Source: a virus
Length of the DNA: 36,068 nucleotides
Virus record (IMG/VR): IMGVR_UViG_3300034066_000343
Coordinates: 1 to 36,068 of that record
Reading direction: 5' to 3' (one strand)
Shown: piece after piece, positions 22,628 to 29,851 of the stretch
How the letters are laid out: each line of letters begins with the position of its first letter
Numbering within the stretch: the stretch's first letter is position 1
Position numbers and translations under genes: made by a program
Notes under the pieces: model-generated
The model's input: only the letters and a program-made list of their open reading frames with translations
The model's database searches: none
What the model was told of the DNA's origin: nothing

Positions 22628-23234
22628 GTGATTCAATTTTACGTTTTAGTTTAGAAAGTATTTTCATTGCCGATTTGACCTCTTCAGGGTATCGGTGAAT
22701 TGTGTTAAGTCGCATGTTGCTTTCGCGATCTACCAGCATGAGGTTCTCGACTTGCCAGTTGTCTTTGTTCCCATCGATGAAGCGCAGGAACTTACCTTCT
22801 GGAATCGGGCCGTTTTCTAATTCCCAGGCAAGGCGGTGAATCATAACCCAGCCTTGGCGGCCTTCTGCAATCTTCATCCATGTGTATCCTTCGCCATCCA
22901 CGCGAGTCCATCCGATGGGCTTGTGGTTTGCAGGCAGATGGCCCGGCTTGAATAGCGTATGTTCTGGTGCGTTGTTCCGTCCTTTGATTCCTTTGTTCCA
23001 AGCCTCTTGGCCTTTGTAGAAGCGGTTGTTTATTCCAGCAAGTGCCACAACAGGACCATGTATTTCGCGGATGTACTCCTTTGTCTTTTTGATGCCGCGA
23101 GAGTTTGCGAGCTGATGCACCTTGTTAATGCTTATGCCGAGCACATCAGCCATCTCTGCCGTCCGCGTTGTTGGATATGCTTCGATGATGTAGTCAATCA
23201 CCTCTTTTGGATACTTATTTCCCATAATTGCCAT
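22608..23234 (-). CDS. HNH-family endonuclease with N-terminal HTH
   Basis: A 208-residue protein. Residues 10-50 form a helix-turn-helix (RTAEMADVLGISINKVHQLA). Residues 80-190 form an HNH_3-type domain (HKPIGWTRVDGEGYTWMKIA, IHRLAWELENGPIP, FIDGNKDNWQVENL). The catalytic histidine usually just before IDGN is replaced by phenylalanine (LRFIDGNK), as in a phage subgroup. An in-frame ATG at 23225 is an alternative start. Free-standing homing-type nuclease or a domesticated DNA-binding protein are both possible. Confidence 0.75.
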   Translation of the reverse strand: MAIMGNKYPKEVIDYIIEAYPTTRTAEMADVLGISINKVHQLANSRGIKKTKEYIREIHGPVVALAGINNRFYKGQEAWNKGIKGRNNAPEHTLFKPGHLPANHKPIGWTRVDGEGYTWMKIAEGRQGWVMIHRLAWELENGPIPEGKFLRFIDGNKDNWQVENLMLVDRESNMRLNTIHRYPEEVKSAMKILSKLKRKIESHGKEQN

Positions 23235-23805
23235 CGAATTGATTGAGGAAATTTGCGATTAGCTGGTAAGCATGGTCGAGCTCTTGTTGATTGTGCCGGT
23301 ATAGGTAGAGGTCTTTGAACTGCCCAGACTTCTTGACCTTTGGAGGCACGCCGATGTAGTAGAAGTCTTTCGGATCCCAGCCCATCAGCATGCAGTACCA
23401 AACGGCCTGCACATGGTTGAAATGTTTAATCATGTCATCGGCGAAGGCTTGCAGGTTCTTGGCCGTTGTGGTCTTAACATCTGCGATGATCTTCATTTCA
23501 TCCCAGCAGATATCCATAGCACCCTTGGCAAGTACGGTCTTATCTCCAACTGTGAGCTCACTCACCACGATGCGCTCCTTCTCGGATTTGTCGAAGAGCT
23601 CACCAAGTAGTTCCACCTGGTGAATTGCATCGTATGTGTTGCGCACTGCATCGCCCATCTCTGAGTAGTCGCATTCAAGTAGTGAGTAGTGGAAGTCCTT
23701 GCCATAGTTAAGCGATGCCTTTGCATAACTGATGTCTCCCGTGTAGAATCGTTTGATCCTGCTTGCGCTTACCGCTGGGTATTTTATGTAGTCTTCGCGT
23801 GTCAT
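23215..23805 (-). CDS. PD-(D/E)XK exonuclease (DUF3799/YqaJ-like)
   Basis: A 196-residue nuclease. H39 (FHYSLLE), D98 (KGAMDIC), and D109 with K111 in IADVKTT form the H-D-DxK active site, followed by QAVWYCML. This is the recombination exonuclease usually paired with an annealing or SSB protein. Here it lies in the same operon as the SSB-like and coiled-coil genes. It probably resects DNA ends for recombination-dependent replication. Confidence 0.85.
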   Translation of the reverse strand: MTREDYIKYPAVSASRIKRFYTGDISYAKASLNYGKDFHYSLLECDYSEMGDAVRNTYDAIHQVELLGELFDKSEKERIVVSELTVGDKTVLAKGAMDICWDEMKIIADVKTTTAKNLQAFADDMIKHFNHVQAVWYCMLMGWDPKDFYYIGVPPKVKKSGQFKDLYLYRHNQQELDHAYQLIANFLNQFDGNYGK

Positions 23806-24005
23806 GAGTTAAAAACGTGATTGTAGTACGCCTCTCCCAGTTGCAGGCCGTCGAGTGCGCCTTCGTTGTAGGTTTCAACTATCTGCTCTTTCTCCATCTT
23901 CTTCGCTTCCTCAAATGCTTCTTGGAAGTATGGCCCCATCTCTGAGGTGAGCTTGTTCTGCACGGCTATCTCAAGCCATTGCACTGCTGTCATTTTAGTT
24001 GCCAT
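23802..24005 (-). CDS. TAVEWL-family small protein 3
   Basis: A 67-residue paralogue (MTAVQWLEIAVQ, AKKMEKEQIVETYNEGA, LGEAYYNHVF), separated from the other two copies by the exonuclease, HNH and 70-aa genes. The central MEKEQI segment is the best conserved part across the three. Confidence 0.75.
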   Translation of the reverse strand: MATKMTAVQWLEIAVQNKLTSEMGPYFQEAFEEAKKMEKEQIVETYNEGALDGLQLGEAYYNHVFNS

Positions 24006-24006
24006 A

Positions 24007-24243
24007 TTACTTCAAATTTGGGTTAGACTGTTGTGCTCTTTGGCGTGCTCTTCTGATGCTTTCGGCAGCTGGAAGCTTGCCCTCGCTCATCATGTCGAGT
24101 ACTTCCTTTGCAGTTGTTGCATTGAGTTTGTCATAGCCGATTGTGTCGGCCCAGACGTAAGCGATTAGCCTTGCATCGCTCTTGCGTGTTGCAGGCACGC
24201 GCTCAAGTATTTCGCGCACCTGCTTGGTAGGGTTGTGCTTCAT
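24007..24243 (-). CDS. Hypothetical helical protein, 78 aa
   Basis: Begins MKHNPTKQVREILERVPATR, ending in a basic segment ESIRRARQRAQQ. The arrangement (EIL-E-x-P-x-T-R, then a helix, then SIRRARR) is common in phage replication regions. ATGA overlap with the coiled-coil gene. Function unknown. Confidence 0.7.
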   Translation of the reverse strand: MKHNPTKQVREILERVPATRKSDARLIAYVWADTIGYDKLNATTAKEVLDMMSEGKLPAAESIRRARQRAQQSNPNLK

Positions 24244-24869
24244 CGTGTTATTGTTTGGATTTTCTCTTCATAAATCTCAATCCCTGCGATGGAATCCACG
24301 CCGCACTTCTCCATTGCCTTGAGTAGATTCTGCGTGAGGTCTTCAGGCTTGTACATTCCTGAGCCGAACAGGACACTGAGCACCTTCATCCAATCTACTT
24401 CGCCATTGATGCGAGTGCGGCGGATGGTGCGAATGCCTTTGATGTGACTGTGCTGGATGCTTACCTCAGCGGTGTTATCCACAAGGCTCTCAAGTGTCGT
24501 GGCCTTCTCTTGCTCGGCTGCGAATTGCTTCTCGCAAGCTGCGTTGTATTCGAGCATTGCGTTCTTTGTCGATGCGATGAAGCTTTGCAGCGGCATTATT
24601 GCATCGGACTCTATGCGCATGAGTTCTTTCTTGTAGGCATCGAGAGGGCCAGTGACCATCTTGCGTGCATCTTGAATGGCCTTAATGGCCTTGTTCACTT
24701 CCGCTATTGCATTGGATGCAGCGGTGTAGTGCATTACGTTGTCGATTGGATACGCTACGCCTTCATAGCTGTTGCGTTCGATTATTTGCTGGGCTGACAA
24801 TACCTCAGCTGAATTTATTGTCTGATACAATTTCTCGATTGGAATTGTTATCTTTGCGATGCTGTTCAT
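24240..24869 (-). CDS. Coiled-coil recombination-associated protein, 209 aa
   Basis: Mainly helical with a long coiled coil (about residues 55-130, KAIKAIQDARKMVTGPLD, then YKKELMRIESDAIM). The C-terminal part contains a beta-rich RRTRINGEVDWMKVL segment. Such proteins recur beside phage exonuclease and SSB/annealing genes and are thought to assist recombination. No catalytic motif. Confidence 0.65.
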   Translation of the reverse strand: MNSIAKITIPIEKLYQTINSAEVLSAQQIIERNSYEGVAYPIDNVMHYTAASNAIAEVNKAIKAIQDARKMVTGPLDAYKKELMRIESDAIMPLQSFIASTKNAMLEYNAACEKQFAAEQEKATTLESLVDNTAEVSIQHSHIKGIRTIRRTRINGEVDWMKVLSVLFGSGMYKPEDLTQNLLKAMEKCGVDSIAGIEIYEEKIQTITR

Positions 24870-24887
24870 GTGTTTTGATATGTGAGT

Positions 24888-24918
24888 AAGGCCGAGGTGT
24901 TGTGTGTGCCTCGGCCTT
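24888..24918. promoter_or_regulatory. 10-bp perfect hairpin between the SSB-like and coiled-coil genes
   Basis: AAGGCCGAGG (24888-24897) pairs perfectly with CCTCGGCCTT (24909-24918) around an 11-nt loop. On the minus strand it is not followed by a T tract, so it is not a standard terminator for the operon. On the plus strand it is followed by TGTTATTTTT and could stop antisense transcription. An mRNA-processing or attenuation role on the minus strand is possible. Confidence 0.6.
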
Positions 24919-24926
24919 TGTTATTT

Positions 24927-25589
24927 TTAGAATGGCAGGCCGTCTGAGTCGTTAGCGAATAGGCTGTCGAGATCCGGCTCATCAGTTACAGTTGTGCTCT
25001 CCCACTTTGGAGCAGGCACAGCGGCAGGCTTGGCAGTATTCCGAGCAATCCACTCATCGCTTTTGCGAATATCTTCCTGAAGGAAGTCAGGCAGCTTGTT
25101 GAATACTGCATCGCTATGTTCGGTCGTGTCATAGCTTAGCAATTCATTGATTGCTGGAGGGCACGCCATTCCTTTTGGAAGCGGAGAGATGCTCATGATG
25201 TTTGCATAGGTGCGGTCGTCTTTGCCGTTGTGTGCGATGTTTACCATGCAAGAGTGTCCGAGTAGCTTGATGATGTCGAAGTCTCCAGCTTGAGCATCGG
25301 TCATCTTTTTGCCAATCCATGATTCAACGAACTTGCGAAGTGATGCCTTCTCGCCCATGCTGAGGTTGAATACAGTCTTAACATAGAACGGCTGTTCTCC
25401 TTTGTCCTCGCTGAATACTGCTGTTTCAAGTGGCAGTTCAAATAAGAATTGAACCTTGCGTTTCTTGTTTCCCCACTTCTCATCGAAGGTGGTTCCCTTG
25501 TCAATGATTTGGTAGCATCTTGCTACGTGTGCTCCTTCGGGAGCGATTTGGCGGCTTGAGCCATTGCCAGAGTTTACTGGTGCTTTCAT
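24927..25589 (-). CDS. SSB-like single-stranded DNA-binding protein
   Basis: A 220-residue protein with an OB-fold-like beta core (KVQFLFELPLETAVF, FYVKTVFNLSMGEKA, SCMVNIAHN) and an acidic tail ending DSDGLPF. That tail matches the SSB tip (D-D-x-x-PF) that recruits partner proteins. It heads the recombination operon (exonuclease, helicases downstream). The start is the only ATG consistent with the N-terminal glycine- and serine-rich segment. Confidence 0.8.
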   Translation of the reverse strand: MKAPVNSGNGSSRQIAPEGAHVARCYQIIDKGTTFDEKWGNKKRKVQFLFELPLETAVFSEDKGEQPFYVKTVFNLSMGEKASLRKFVESWIGKKMTDAQAGDFDIIKLLGHSCMVNIAHNGKDDRTYANIMSISPLPKGMACPPAINELLSYDTTEHSDAVFNKLPDFLQEDIRKSDEWIARNTAKPAAVPAPKWESTTVTDEPDLDSLFANDSDGLPF

Positions 25590-25598
25590 GTTTAAAGA

Positions 25599-25910
25599 TT
25601 AAATTGAGGTTAAAAGTGCTTGAGTTGATTGTTCGTGAAGATACTCGGTAACGAGTGCAAATGTGTTGTGGAATTCATCCATGTTGCAAGGGTCCCAAAG
25701 GCGTTTCTCTGGTGCAACGCCATGCTCCATGCTGCGATGGTATTGGCGTGCGAGGTTAGCGGCTTGAGAGTCGCATCGGGTGTAAAGGCCCTTGATGCAT
25801 CCGTCATTTACAACCATGACCATTGTGCCGGTTAAGTGATTGTAGTGGAAAAATTCTGTGCCCTTCCAATTCTTGAAGGTCGTTGCTGTTGAGAGTTCTG
25901 GTGTGTGCAT
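25599..25910 (-). CDS. Hypothetical protein, 103 aa
   Basis: Begins MHTPELSTATTFKNWKG; a mixed alpha/beta protein with several histidines and aromatic residues. It lies just downstream of the early terminator. No family recognised. Confidence 0.6.
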   Translation of the reverse strand: MHTPELSTATTFKNWKGTEFFHYNHLTGTMVMVVNDGCIKGLYTRCDSQAANLARQYHRSMEHGVAPEKRLWDPCNMDEFHNTFALVTEYLHEQSTQALLTSI

Positions 25911-25934
25911 GTGTATAAAGGTGTAAAAGTTTAA

Positions 25935-25962
25935 GAAAAAAGTGGGGGCGGTTAGGGCCCCC
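25935..25962 (-). terminator. Terminator after the first early gene
   Basis: On the minus strand a GC-rich stem GGGGGC/GCCCCC (25962-25957 with 25949-25944) and 7-nt loop are followed by ACTTTTTTC. It separates the 63-aa gene from the recombination operon, so it probably acts as a partial terminator. Confidence 0.7.
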
Positions 25963-25976
25963 GTTAAGGTTAGGAA

Positions 25977-26168
25977 TTATAGGGGAATATACCCATCGAT
26001 TAAGTATTGATTTAAATTCGCTAAGTGCGCGATATATTGTTCTACAACATCTTTTTTGCGCAAATCTTCAGAATACGCATTCTCTCTATCGATTAGATTT
26101 TGTGTTTCAATAATTGATTTGAAAATTTCTGAGCGAATTTCTTTGGTTACTTCAATTGTTGTTGTCAT
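25977..26168 (-). CDS. First early gene, 63-aa hypothetical protein
   Basis: The start MTTTIEVTKEIRSEIF at 26168 is the first ATG; upstream frame extension would use a TTG within the promoter region. Helical and charged (DRENAYSEDLRKKDVVEQ). It is bracketed by a strong promoter and a terminator as a single-gene unit, as host-takeover genes of phages often are. Function unknown. Confidence 0.65.
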   Translation of the reverse strand: MTTTIEVTKEIRSEIFKSIIETQNLIDRENAYSEDLRKKDVVEQYIAHLANLNQYLIDGYIPL

Positions 26169-26189
26169 GGCTGTGATTGTTTTGTTTGA

Positions 26190-26219
26190 CAAATGTACAA
26201 CCTTATTTTGATTTCACAA
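26190..26219 (-). promoter_or_regulatory. Early promoter, Bacteroidota type
   Basis: On the minus strand TTG (26219-26217), 19 nt, TACATTTG (26197-26190), in an AT-rich gap. It drives the 63-aa gene and, by readthrough, the early replication genes. Confidence 0.7.
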
Positions 26220-26285
26220 TACCTAAACAAAGAAAACAGCAAACCACCAGCGTAAAAAATCGCAAGTGCTTAATAATCAACGCAA

Positions 26286-26930
26286 TTATTTTGCGCGACC
26301 AATTGCGAAACCTGTGATGCCACCGAGCGCAAAAGCGAATGCCTTTGTCTCATACCATTTTTTCGGAGGCTGTGCCACAATTACGTTGTGCATTCCTGTA
26401 ACGCTTACATATGGATTGTCTATGCCAAGGCGAACAACCTTGTCACGCTTACGCGAAAAGAGGCCACCTCGCAGCGTATCTCCAATTGCAACGGTATAAC
26501 TTACCGGAATTATAATCGAATCGATTTGAAGCCTTCCTAAGCGGTTTATTGAGCCACCTATCTGAAGGAATTTACCCTCTCGGCTGAATGACCTCGGCAG
26601 GCGCAAGTGCGGAAAGCTGTCGATGTACACGGTCTCGCCAAGCTCGACTTGCGTCACCACCTTTGTCCGCGTCTGATACCTCACCACCACTTCAGGCTCT
26701 CGCAGCTCCAAGGCTCGCAGCTTTGTGCCTGCCTTCGCGAGCTGGACGGCTTGGCTGTGGATTCTGGAACTGTCTCTTGCGATGCGCACAGTATACTCCG
26801 AATTCAGCGAATCAAGATACATGGCATTGCTTTCCGATTCACTCAATGCACCGCATGTGCGCAATAGCAGAAGCAGAATAAATAAGCAGATTGCCAACAG
26901 GCTCAGTGTACTGATGTTGCTCTTGTGCAT
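26286..26930 (-). CDS. Membrane-anchored spanin-like protein, 214 aa
   Basis: An N-terminal hydrophobic anchor (residues 8-25, LSLLAICLFILLLLLRTC), a helical stretch (30-75), a beta-rich middle (REPEVVVRYQTRTKVVTQ, then IDSIIIPVSYTVAIGD), and a C-terminal glycine-zipper helix (AFALGGITGFAIG). Two membrane-embedded ends with a periplasmic body fit a lysis protein bridging membranes, as spanins do. It lies four genes after the endolysin. A general envelope protein cannot be excluded. Confidence 0.5.
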   Translation of the reverse strand: MHKSNISTLSLLAICLFILLLLLRTCGALSESESNAMYLDSLNSEYTVRIARDSSRIHSQAVQLAKAGTKLRALELREPEVVVRYQTRTKVVTQVELGETVYIDSFPHLRLPRSFSREGKFLQIGGSINRLGRLQIDSIIIPVSYTVAIGDTLRGGLFSRKRDKVVRLGIDNPYVSVTGMHNVIVAQPPKKWYETKAFAFALGGITGFAIGRAK

Positions 26931-27097
26931 TTGATTAGTTCGTTAAGTCGTTTTAAATACTCATCCTTATTGCGCAATTCATTGAGCAAGATATCAGCCG
27001 CCACCTTCAGCGGCATAGCTTTTTCTGCGATATAAACAGCCAGCACCTTTACAAGTCGCTCATCACATTCGCAATCGGTAGCCGGTAGGTTGCTCAT
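26903..27097 (-). CDS. Small conserved helical protein, 64 aa
   Basis: Begins MSNLPATDCECDERLVKVLA. The helical core continues as KVAADILLNELRNKDEYLKR. Overlaps the preceding gene by 4 bp (ATGA) and the following spanin-like gene by 28 bp. Function unknown. Confidence 0.65.
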   Translation of the reverse strand: MSNLPATDCECDERLVKVLAVYIAEKAMPLKVAADILLNELRNKDEYLKRLNELIKCTRATSVH

Positions 27098-27660
27098 ATT
27101 TGCCTGGTTGCTTTCTTAACTAATAGCCGGATGACATCATCAAGCTTATCAACGCTATTTGCAAGCATCTTCATCACATCATTGCGCTCCTGATCCGTTG
27201 CGCTTTCGTGCTCAATCATCATCTTCACCAAGCCACCGATTGAAGTCAATGGCTGGCGAAGTTCATGAGATAGCATGAAACGGAACTCTTCCAGAAGGAT
27301 CTTCTGGCGTTCATGCTCATGGTTGCTTATGGAAGTAACATCGACAAGTTGAATCCCGATGAAGTGCAGCATGTCAACAATGGAATAAATATTCCACATG
27401 TTGTAACGCTCAGAGGCCATCTTCTGCTTTGTCTTGGCATAGGTGCGAATCGGGTCCGGTGCTTTCTTCTGCGACTTCCTGATTGCAGTGAGCAACTCAT
27501 CGCGATCGGAATCATTGGCCGCAATGTCCAATATATTGCCGGGCTTAATGTGGCTGCTGTACTCCTTGAACAAGTCATTGGAGGTGACGATATTGCCATC
27601 CTTATCGGTGATCACATAGAAGAGGTCGATGCTCGACTCAAGGATGTGCAGGCTTGCCAT
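27094..27660 (-). CDS. PAS-DHp protein: histidine kinase without an ATPase domain
   Basis: A 188-residue protein. Residues 1-110 form a PAS domain (DLFYVITDKDGNIVTSN, LHFIGIQLVDVTS). Residues 115-185 form a HisKA dimerisation helix pair with a perfect H-box FMLSHELRQPLTSIG (H132, E133, P137). The HATPase_c domain (N, G1 and G2 boxes) is absent and the gene stops cleanly, with no remnant downstream. The protein could dimerise with, or accept phosphate from, host kinases. It starts at the ATG at 27660; the only upstream extension is a TTG. Cytoplasmic; lies within the lysis region. Confidence 0.8.
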   Translation of the reverse strand: MASLHILESSIDLFYVITDKDGNIVTSNDLFKEYSSHIKPGNILDIAANDSDRDELLTAIRKSQKKAPDPIRTYAKTKQKMASERYNMWNIYSIVDMLHFIGIQLVDVTSISNHEHERQKILLEEFRFMLSHELRQPLTSIGGLVKMMIEHESATDQERNDVMKMLANSVDKLDDVIRLLVKKATRQI

Positions 27661-27664
27661 ATCG

Positions 27665-27672
27665 CAAAGATA
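27665..27672 (-). promoter_or_regulatory. -7 element (TATCTTTG) before the PAS-DHp gene
   Basis: TATCTTTG lies 4 nt before the ATG. A TTG box is at 27698-27696, 23 nt upstream, at the edge of the accepted spacing. A leaderless transcript of this gene is possible. Confidence 0.4.
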
Positions 27673-27689
27673 AGGCAAGGATTGAACTT

Positions 27690-28094
27690 TTAGGCCAATT
27701 CTTTACGTAAGTCCTGCAAAAGATTTGACCATGCAGCACCGCATGTCATAAGGTACTTTGCCGACATCCACAGAGTGAAGCTGAACACAATGCCGTTTAA
27801 AAGTATATCGTAATTCATAGGCATCTCCAAATCTTTCGTGTTTCTTACAGGCTGAGGTTTGACGGTGTAGTACGTAGGGGCCGCTAACAAAGATACATCG
27901 CAGGGCTGAATTGTGTCGAATGCGGTTAAAACTATTTCGGGCTTTGCTTTCGGTTGTGCCATGACAGCCTCGAAGCTTTCGCGGTTAGCCTTGGCGAAGC
28001 TTGTATCTGCATTAGCCGCCTCCCAGCTTATGGTGTCGATGTTCACCTTGTTATGGCGCACGGTCTTTATTGTATCTCTACGAATCTGCTGCAT
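27690..28094 (-). CDS. Membrane protein of the lysis region, 134 aa
   Basis: Residues 1-90 are soluble (MQQIRRDTIKTVRHNKVN). One hydrophobic helix is near the C-terminus (YDILLNGIVFSFTLWMSA, about residues 95-113). It overlaps the holin-like gene by 17 bp. A second holin/antiholin or an envelope protein is possible. Confidence 0.5.
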   Translation of the reverse strand: MQQIRRDTIKTVRHNKVNIDTISWEAANADTSFAKANRESFEAVMAQPKAKPEIVLTAFDTIQPCDVSLLAAPTYYTVKPQPVRNTKDLEMPMNYDILLNGIVFSFTLWMSAKYLMTCGAAWSNLLQDLRKELA

Positions 28095-28284
28095 CGCTCT
28101 TTGCTTTTGGAATATACCCGGCAGCTATTAGTGCTGCAATTATGGCTGTTAATGTTTCGGCTGTTATCACTTTAAAGATTAGTAAAAAGATGGATACCAA
28201 AATCATCAGCGAGCCGATTGTGCTACGCCAATGCTTGACAATGATGTCAATGATTCGCCTCGGTTTGGTAGCACGTTTTCGCAT
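28078..28284 (-). CDS. Holin-like membrane protein, 68 aa
   Basis: A basic N-terminus (MRKRATKPRRIID), then hydrophobic segments (IGSLMILVSIFLLIF, then ETLTAIIAALIAAGYI), and a short charged tail. Size, two possible membrane helices and position directly after the endolysin gene fit a class II holin. No family motif is diagnostic. Confidence 0.55.
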   Translation of the reverse strand: MRKRATKPRRIIDIIVKHWRSTIGSLMILVSIFLLIFKVITAETLTAIIAALIAAGYIPKAKSDAADS

Positions 28285-28330
28285 AGGTTAAATTACGCGA
28301 AAGCAGCCTGAACGTTGGGGCAAATAAGGC

Positions 28331-28789
28331 TTAGAAATTACAAAGTGAGAAATACAGATTCGCCTCTTCGCGCCTGCGATTGGTCAGCCCTGCAAGCACC
28401 TTGCCGCCTGCCTTGTTCCAACGCAGGAACTCATCGAGTATCGAAGGGTCGGCTGCGTTTGCTTTGGCTTTCTTTAGCAATGTGGATTTGATTAATGCAC
28501 CCGTGCCAACGTTGTAGCTGAATGCCACCAACGCATCGAACTGGCATTGATTCAAATTCGGTAGGTGCTTATTTACCGCATCTTCATAGGGCGAAAGTGT
28601 AGCAAGTAGCAATTGCGTTGCTTCCTTTTCGCTTGCGAGCTTTTCGCCGAGTAGAATCTTCTTGCCGTTCGGGTAGCGAGTGCTGCCATATCCAATTGTC
28701 GGCACTCCAGCAGGGCAAAGGTATGAACTAAGCCGCAAGCCCTCGTACTTCTTAATCAGGTTCAGACCGAGAAGCGAGGTGCTGCGCAT
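28331..28789 (-). CDS. Phage lysozyme, GH24 endolysin
   Basis: A 152-residue muramidase. The catalytic triad follows the lambdoid E-8-D/C-5-T spacing: E16 (KKYEGLRL), C25 and T31 (VPTIGYGS). Further GH24 landmarks are FDALVAFSYNVGTGAL and GGKVLAGLTNRRREEA. No signal peptide or SAR segment is present, so it needs a holin. It cleaves peptidoglycan at lysis. It overlaps the repeat-protein stop by TAATG. Confidence 0.93.
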   Translation of the reverse strand: MRSTSLLGLNLIKKYEGLRLSSYLCPAGVPTIGYGSTRYPNGKKILLGEKLASEKEATQLLLATLSPYEDAVNKHLPNLNQCQFDALVAFSYNVGTGALIKSTLLKKAKANAADPSILDEFLRWNKAGGKVLAGLTNRRREEANLYFSLCNF

Positions 28790-29610
28790 TATGGAATGAT
28801 TGCACGGATTGTGCCATCCGCTTGGTTATGGTATAAATAATAGCAGCCAGCCGTTGCTCCAAGCCCCACCGTTATTGCTGCTACTGCTGCTGCTGGGTTA
28901 GCGTAAGACGGCATATTTGCCGAGCCCACAACAAACATCCCAGCTAATGTATTGCCAAGTGCAGCACCGCCGCCTATTGCTACAACATTATCACCATTAT
29001 TATTTTTTGCAGCATCATTGCCTACAGCCACAATAAAGTCTCCTGTATTATTTTGGCCTGCTTCATCACCAATTGCTACAATTGTATCGCCTACATTGCT
29101 CCCGCCTGCAGATTTTCCGATACCAATTGAACTAGCCCCTTGATTTGCTGACAGCGACTCATCACCAATTGCTACAATTGTATCACCTGAATTATTATTA
29201 CAACTTGAAGCGCCTATTGCTATAACATTATTGCCGCTATTTGTATTACATGAACTATCACCAACTGCAAAAACATTGTCTCCAGTGTTGCCGTCAGCAC
29301 ATAAACTGCCTAAATAAATCCCAATTGAGCCGCTTGAGCCTTGCCCAGCGCGTGAACCAATTCCGATTTGGTCATCTCCAGTATTGCCGACTAATGCACC
29401 AAAGCCTAAACCCACATTTTTAGATGTGCCATCTGCAATAACATCAATTGTATTTATTACGCTACCATTGTCGTGCGCCGTTTGTAGGTTTACTACGTCA
29501 CCTACTTCAATCTTTTTAGATTGGTTCGCAGTTGTATCTACGATGTATAGTATATCGTTAGCATCTGCCGTTCCTAACGCGGTTAAATCAGTTACTTTAA
29601 CGCCTGCCAT
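28789..29610 (-). CDS. YadA-head-like repeat protein, putative receptor-binding tip
   Basis: A 273-residue protein. The N-terminal module (KVTDLTALGTADANDILYIV) is common in Bacteroidota tail fibres. Residues about 60-225 form eight or nine repeats of about 21-22 residues with the core NSGDTIVAIGDES / NNTGDFIVAVGNDA. This is the YadA/Hia left-handed beta-roll motif, which forms trimers. The last 50 residues form a distinct capping tip. The repeats are imperfect in DNA, giving room for repeat-number change. Exposed adhesin role inferred. Confidence 0.75.
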   Translation of the reverse strand: MAGVKVTDLTALGTADANDILYIVDTTANQSKKIEVGDVVNLQTAHDNGSVINTIDVIADGTSKNVGLGFGALVGNTGDDQIGIGSRAGQGSSGSIGIYLGSLCADGNTGDNVFAVGDSSCNTNSGNNVIAIGASSCNNNSGDTIVAIGDESLSANQGASSIGIGKSAGGSNVGDTIVAIGDEAGQNNTGDFIVAVGNDAAKNNNGDNVVAIGGGAALGNTLAGMFVVGSANMPSYANPAAAVAAITVGLGATAGCYYLYHNQADGTIRAIIP

Positions 29611-29627
29611 AGTTCGTTGGTTTTATG

Positions 29628-29635
29628 CAAATTTA
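29628..29635 (-). promoter_or_regulatory. -7 element (TAAATTTG) before the YadA-like gene
   Basis: Perfect TAnnTTTG, 17 nt before the ATG at 29610. No clear upstream TTG at 17-21 nt, so low support. Confidence 0.25.
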
Positions 29636-29851
29636 CAAATTATTCAGATACGTTAACGCATCTTCTGAACTCTTAAACTTTTGCGCATTTAGTTTGTGTT
29701 CTGTTACTGTGATGCAGTACACACCTTGCTCAGTTATTACGTGAAAGGATATTTCATCCACAGCCTCCCATTTTGGCTCGATTAGATTAAGCCACGGCAA
29801 CCCCGTTGAGGTAAATTCGATATTTGTCGATGTGATGTTTACGTTTGTCAT
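29633..29851 (-). CDS. Small hypothetical protein, 72 aa
   Basis: Begins MTNVNITSTNIEFTSTGLPW; alternating beta-strands and ending EDALTYLNNL. ATGA-coupled to the neck/fibre gene, so it may be a fibre-associated or chaperone protein. No family recognised. Confidence 0.6.
   Translation of the reverse strand: MTNVNITSTNIEFTSTGLPWLNLIEPKWEAVDEISFHVITEQGVYCITVTEHKLNAQKFKSSEDALTYLNNL

Noticed and set aside
28952-29590. CRISPR-like periodicity
   Set aside because: The period of about 63-66 bp follows the protein repeats of the YadA-like gene, with degenerate DNA and no unique spacers.
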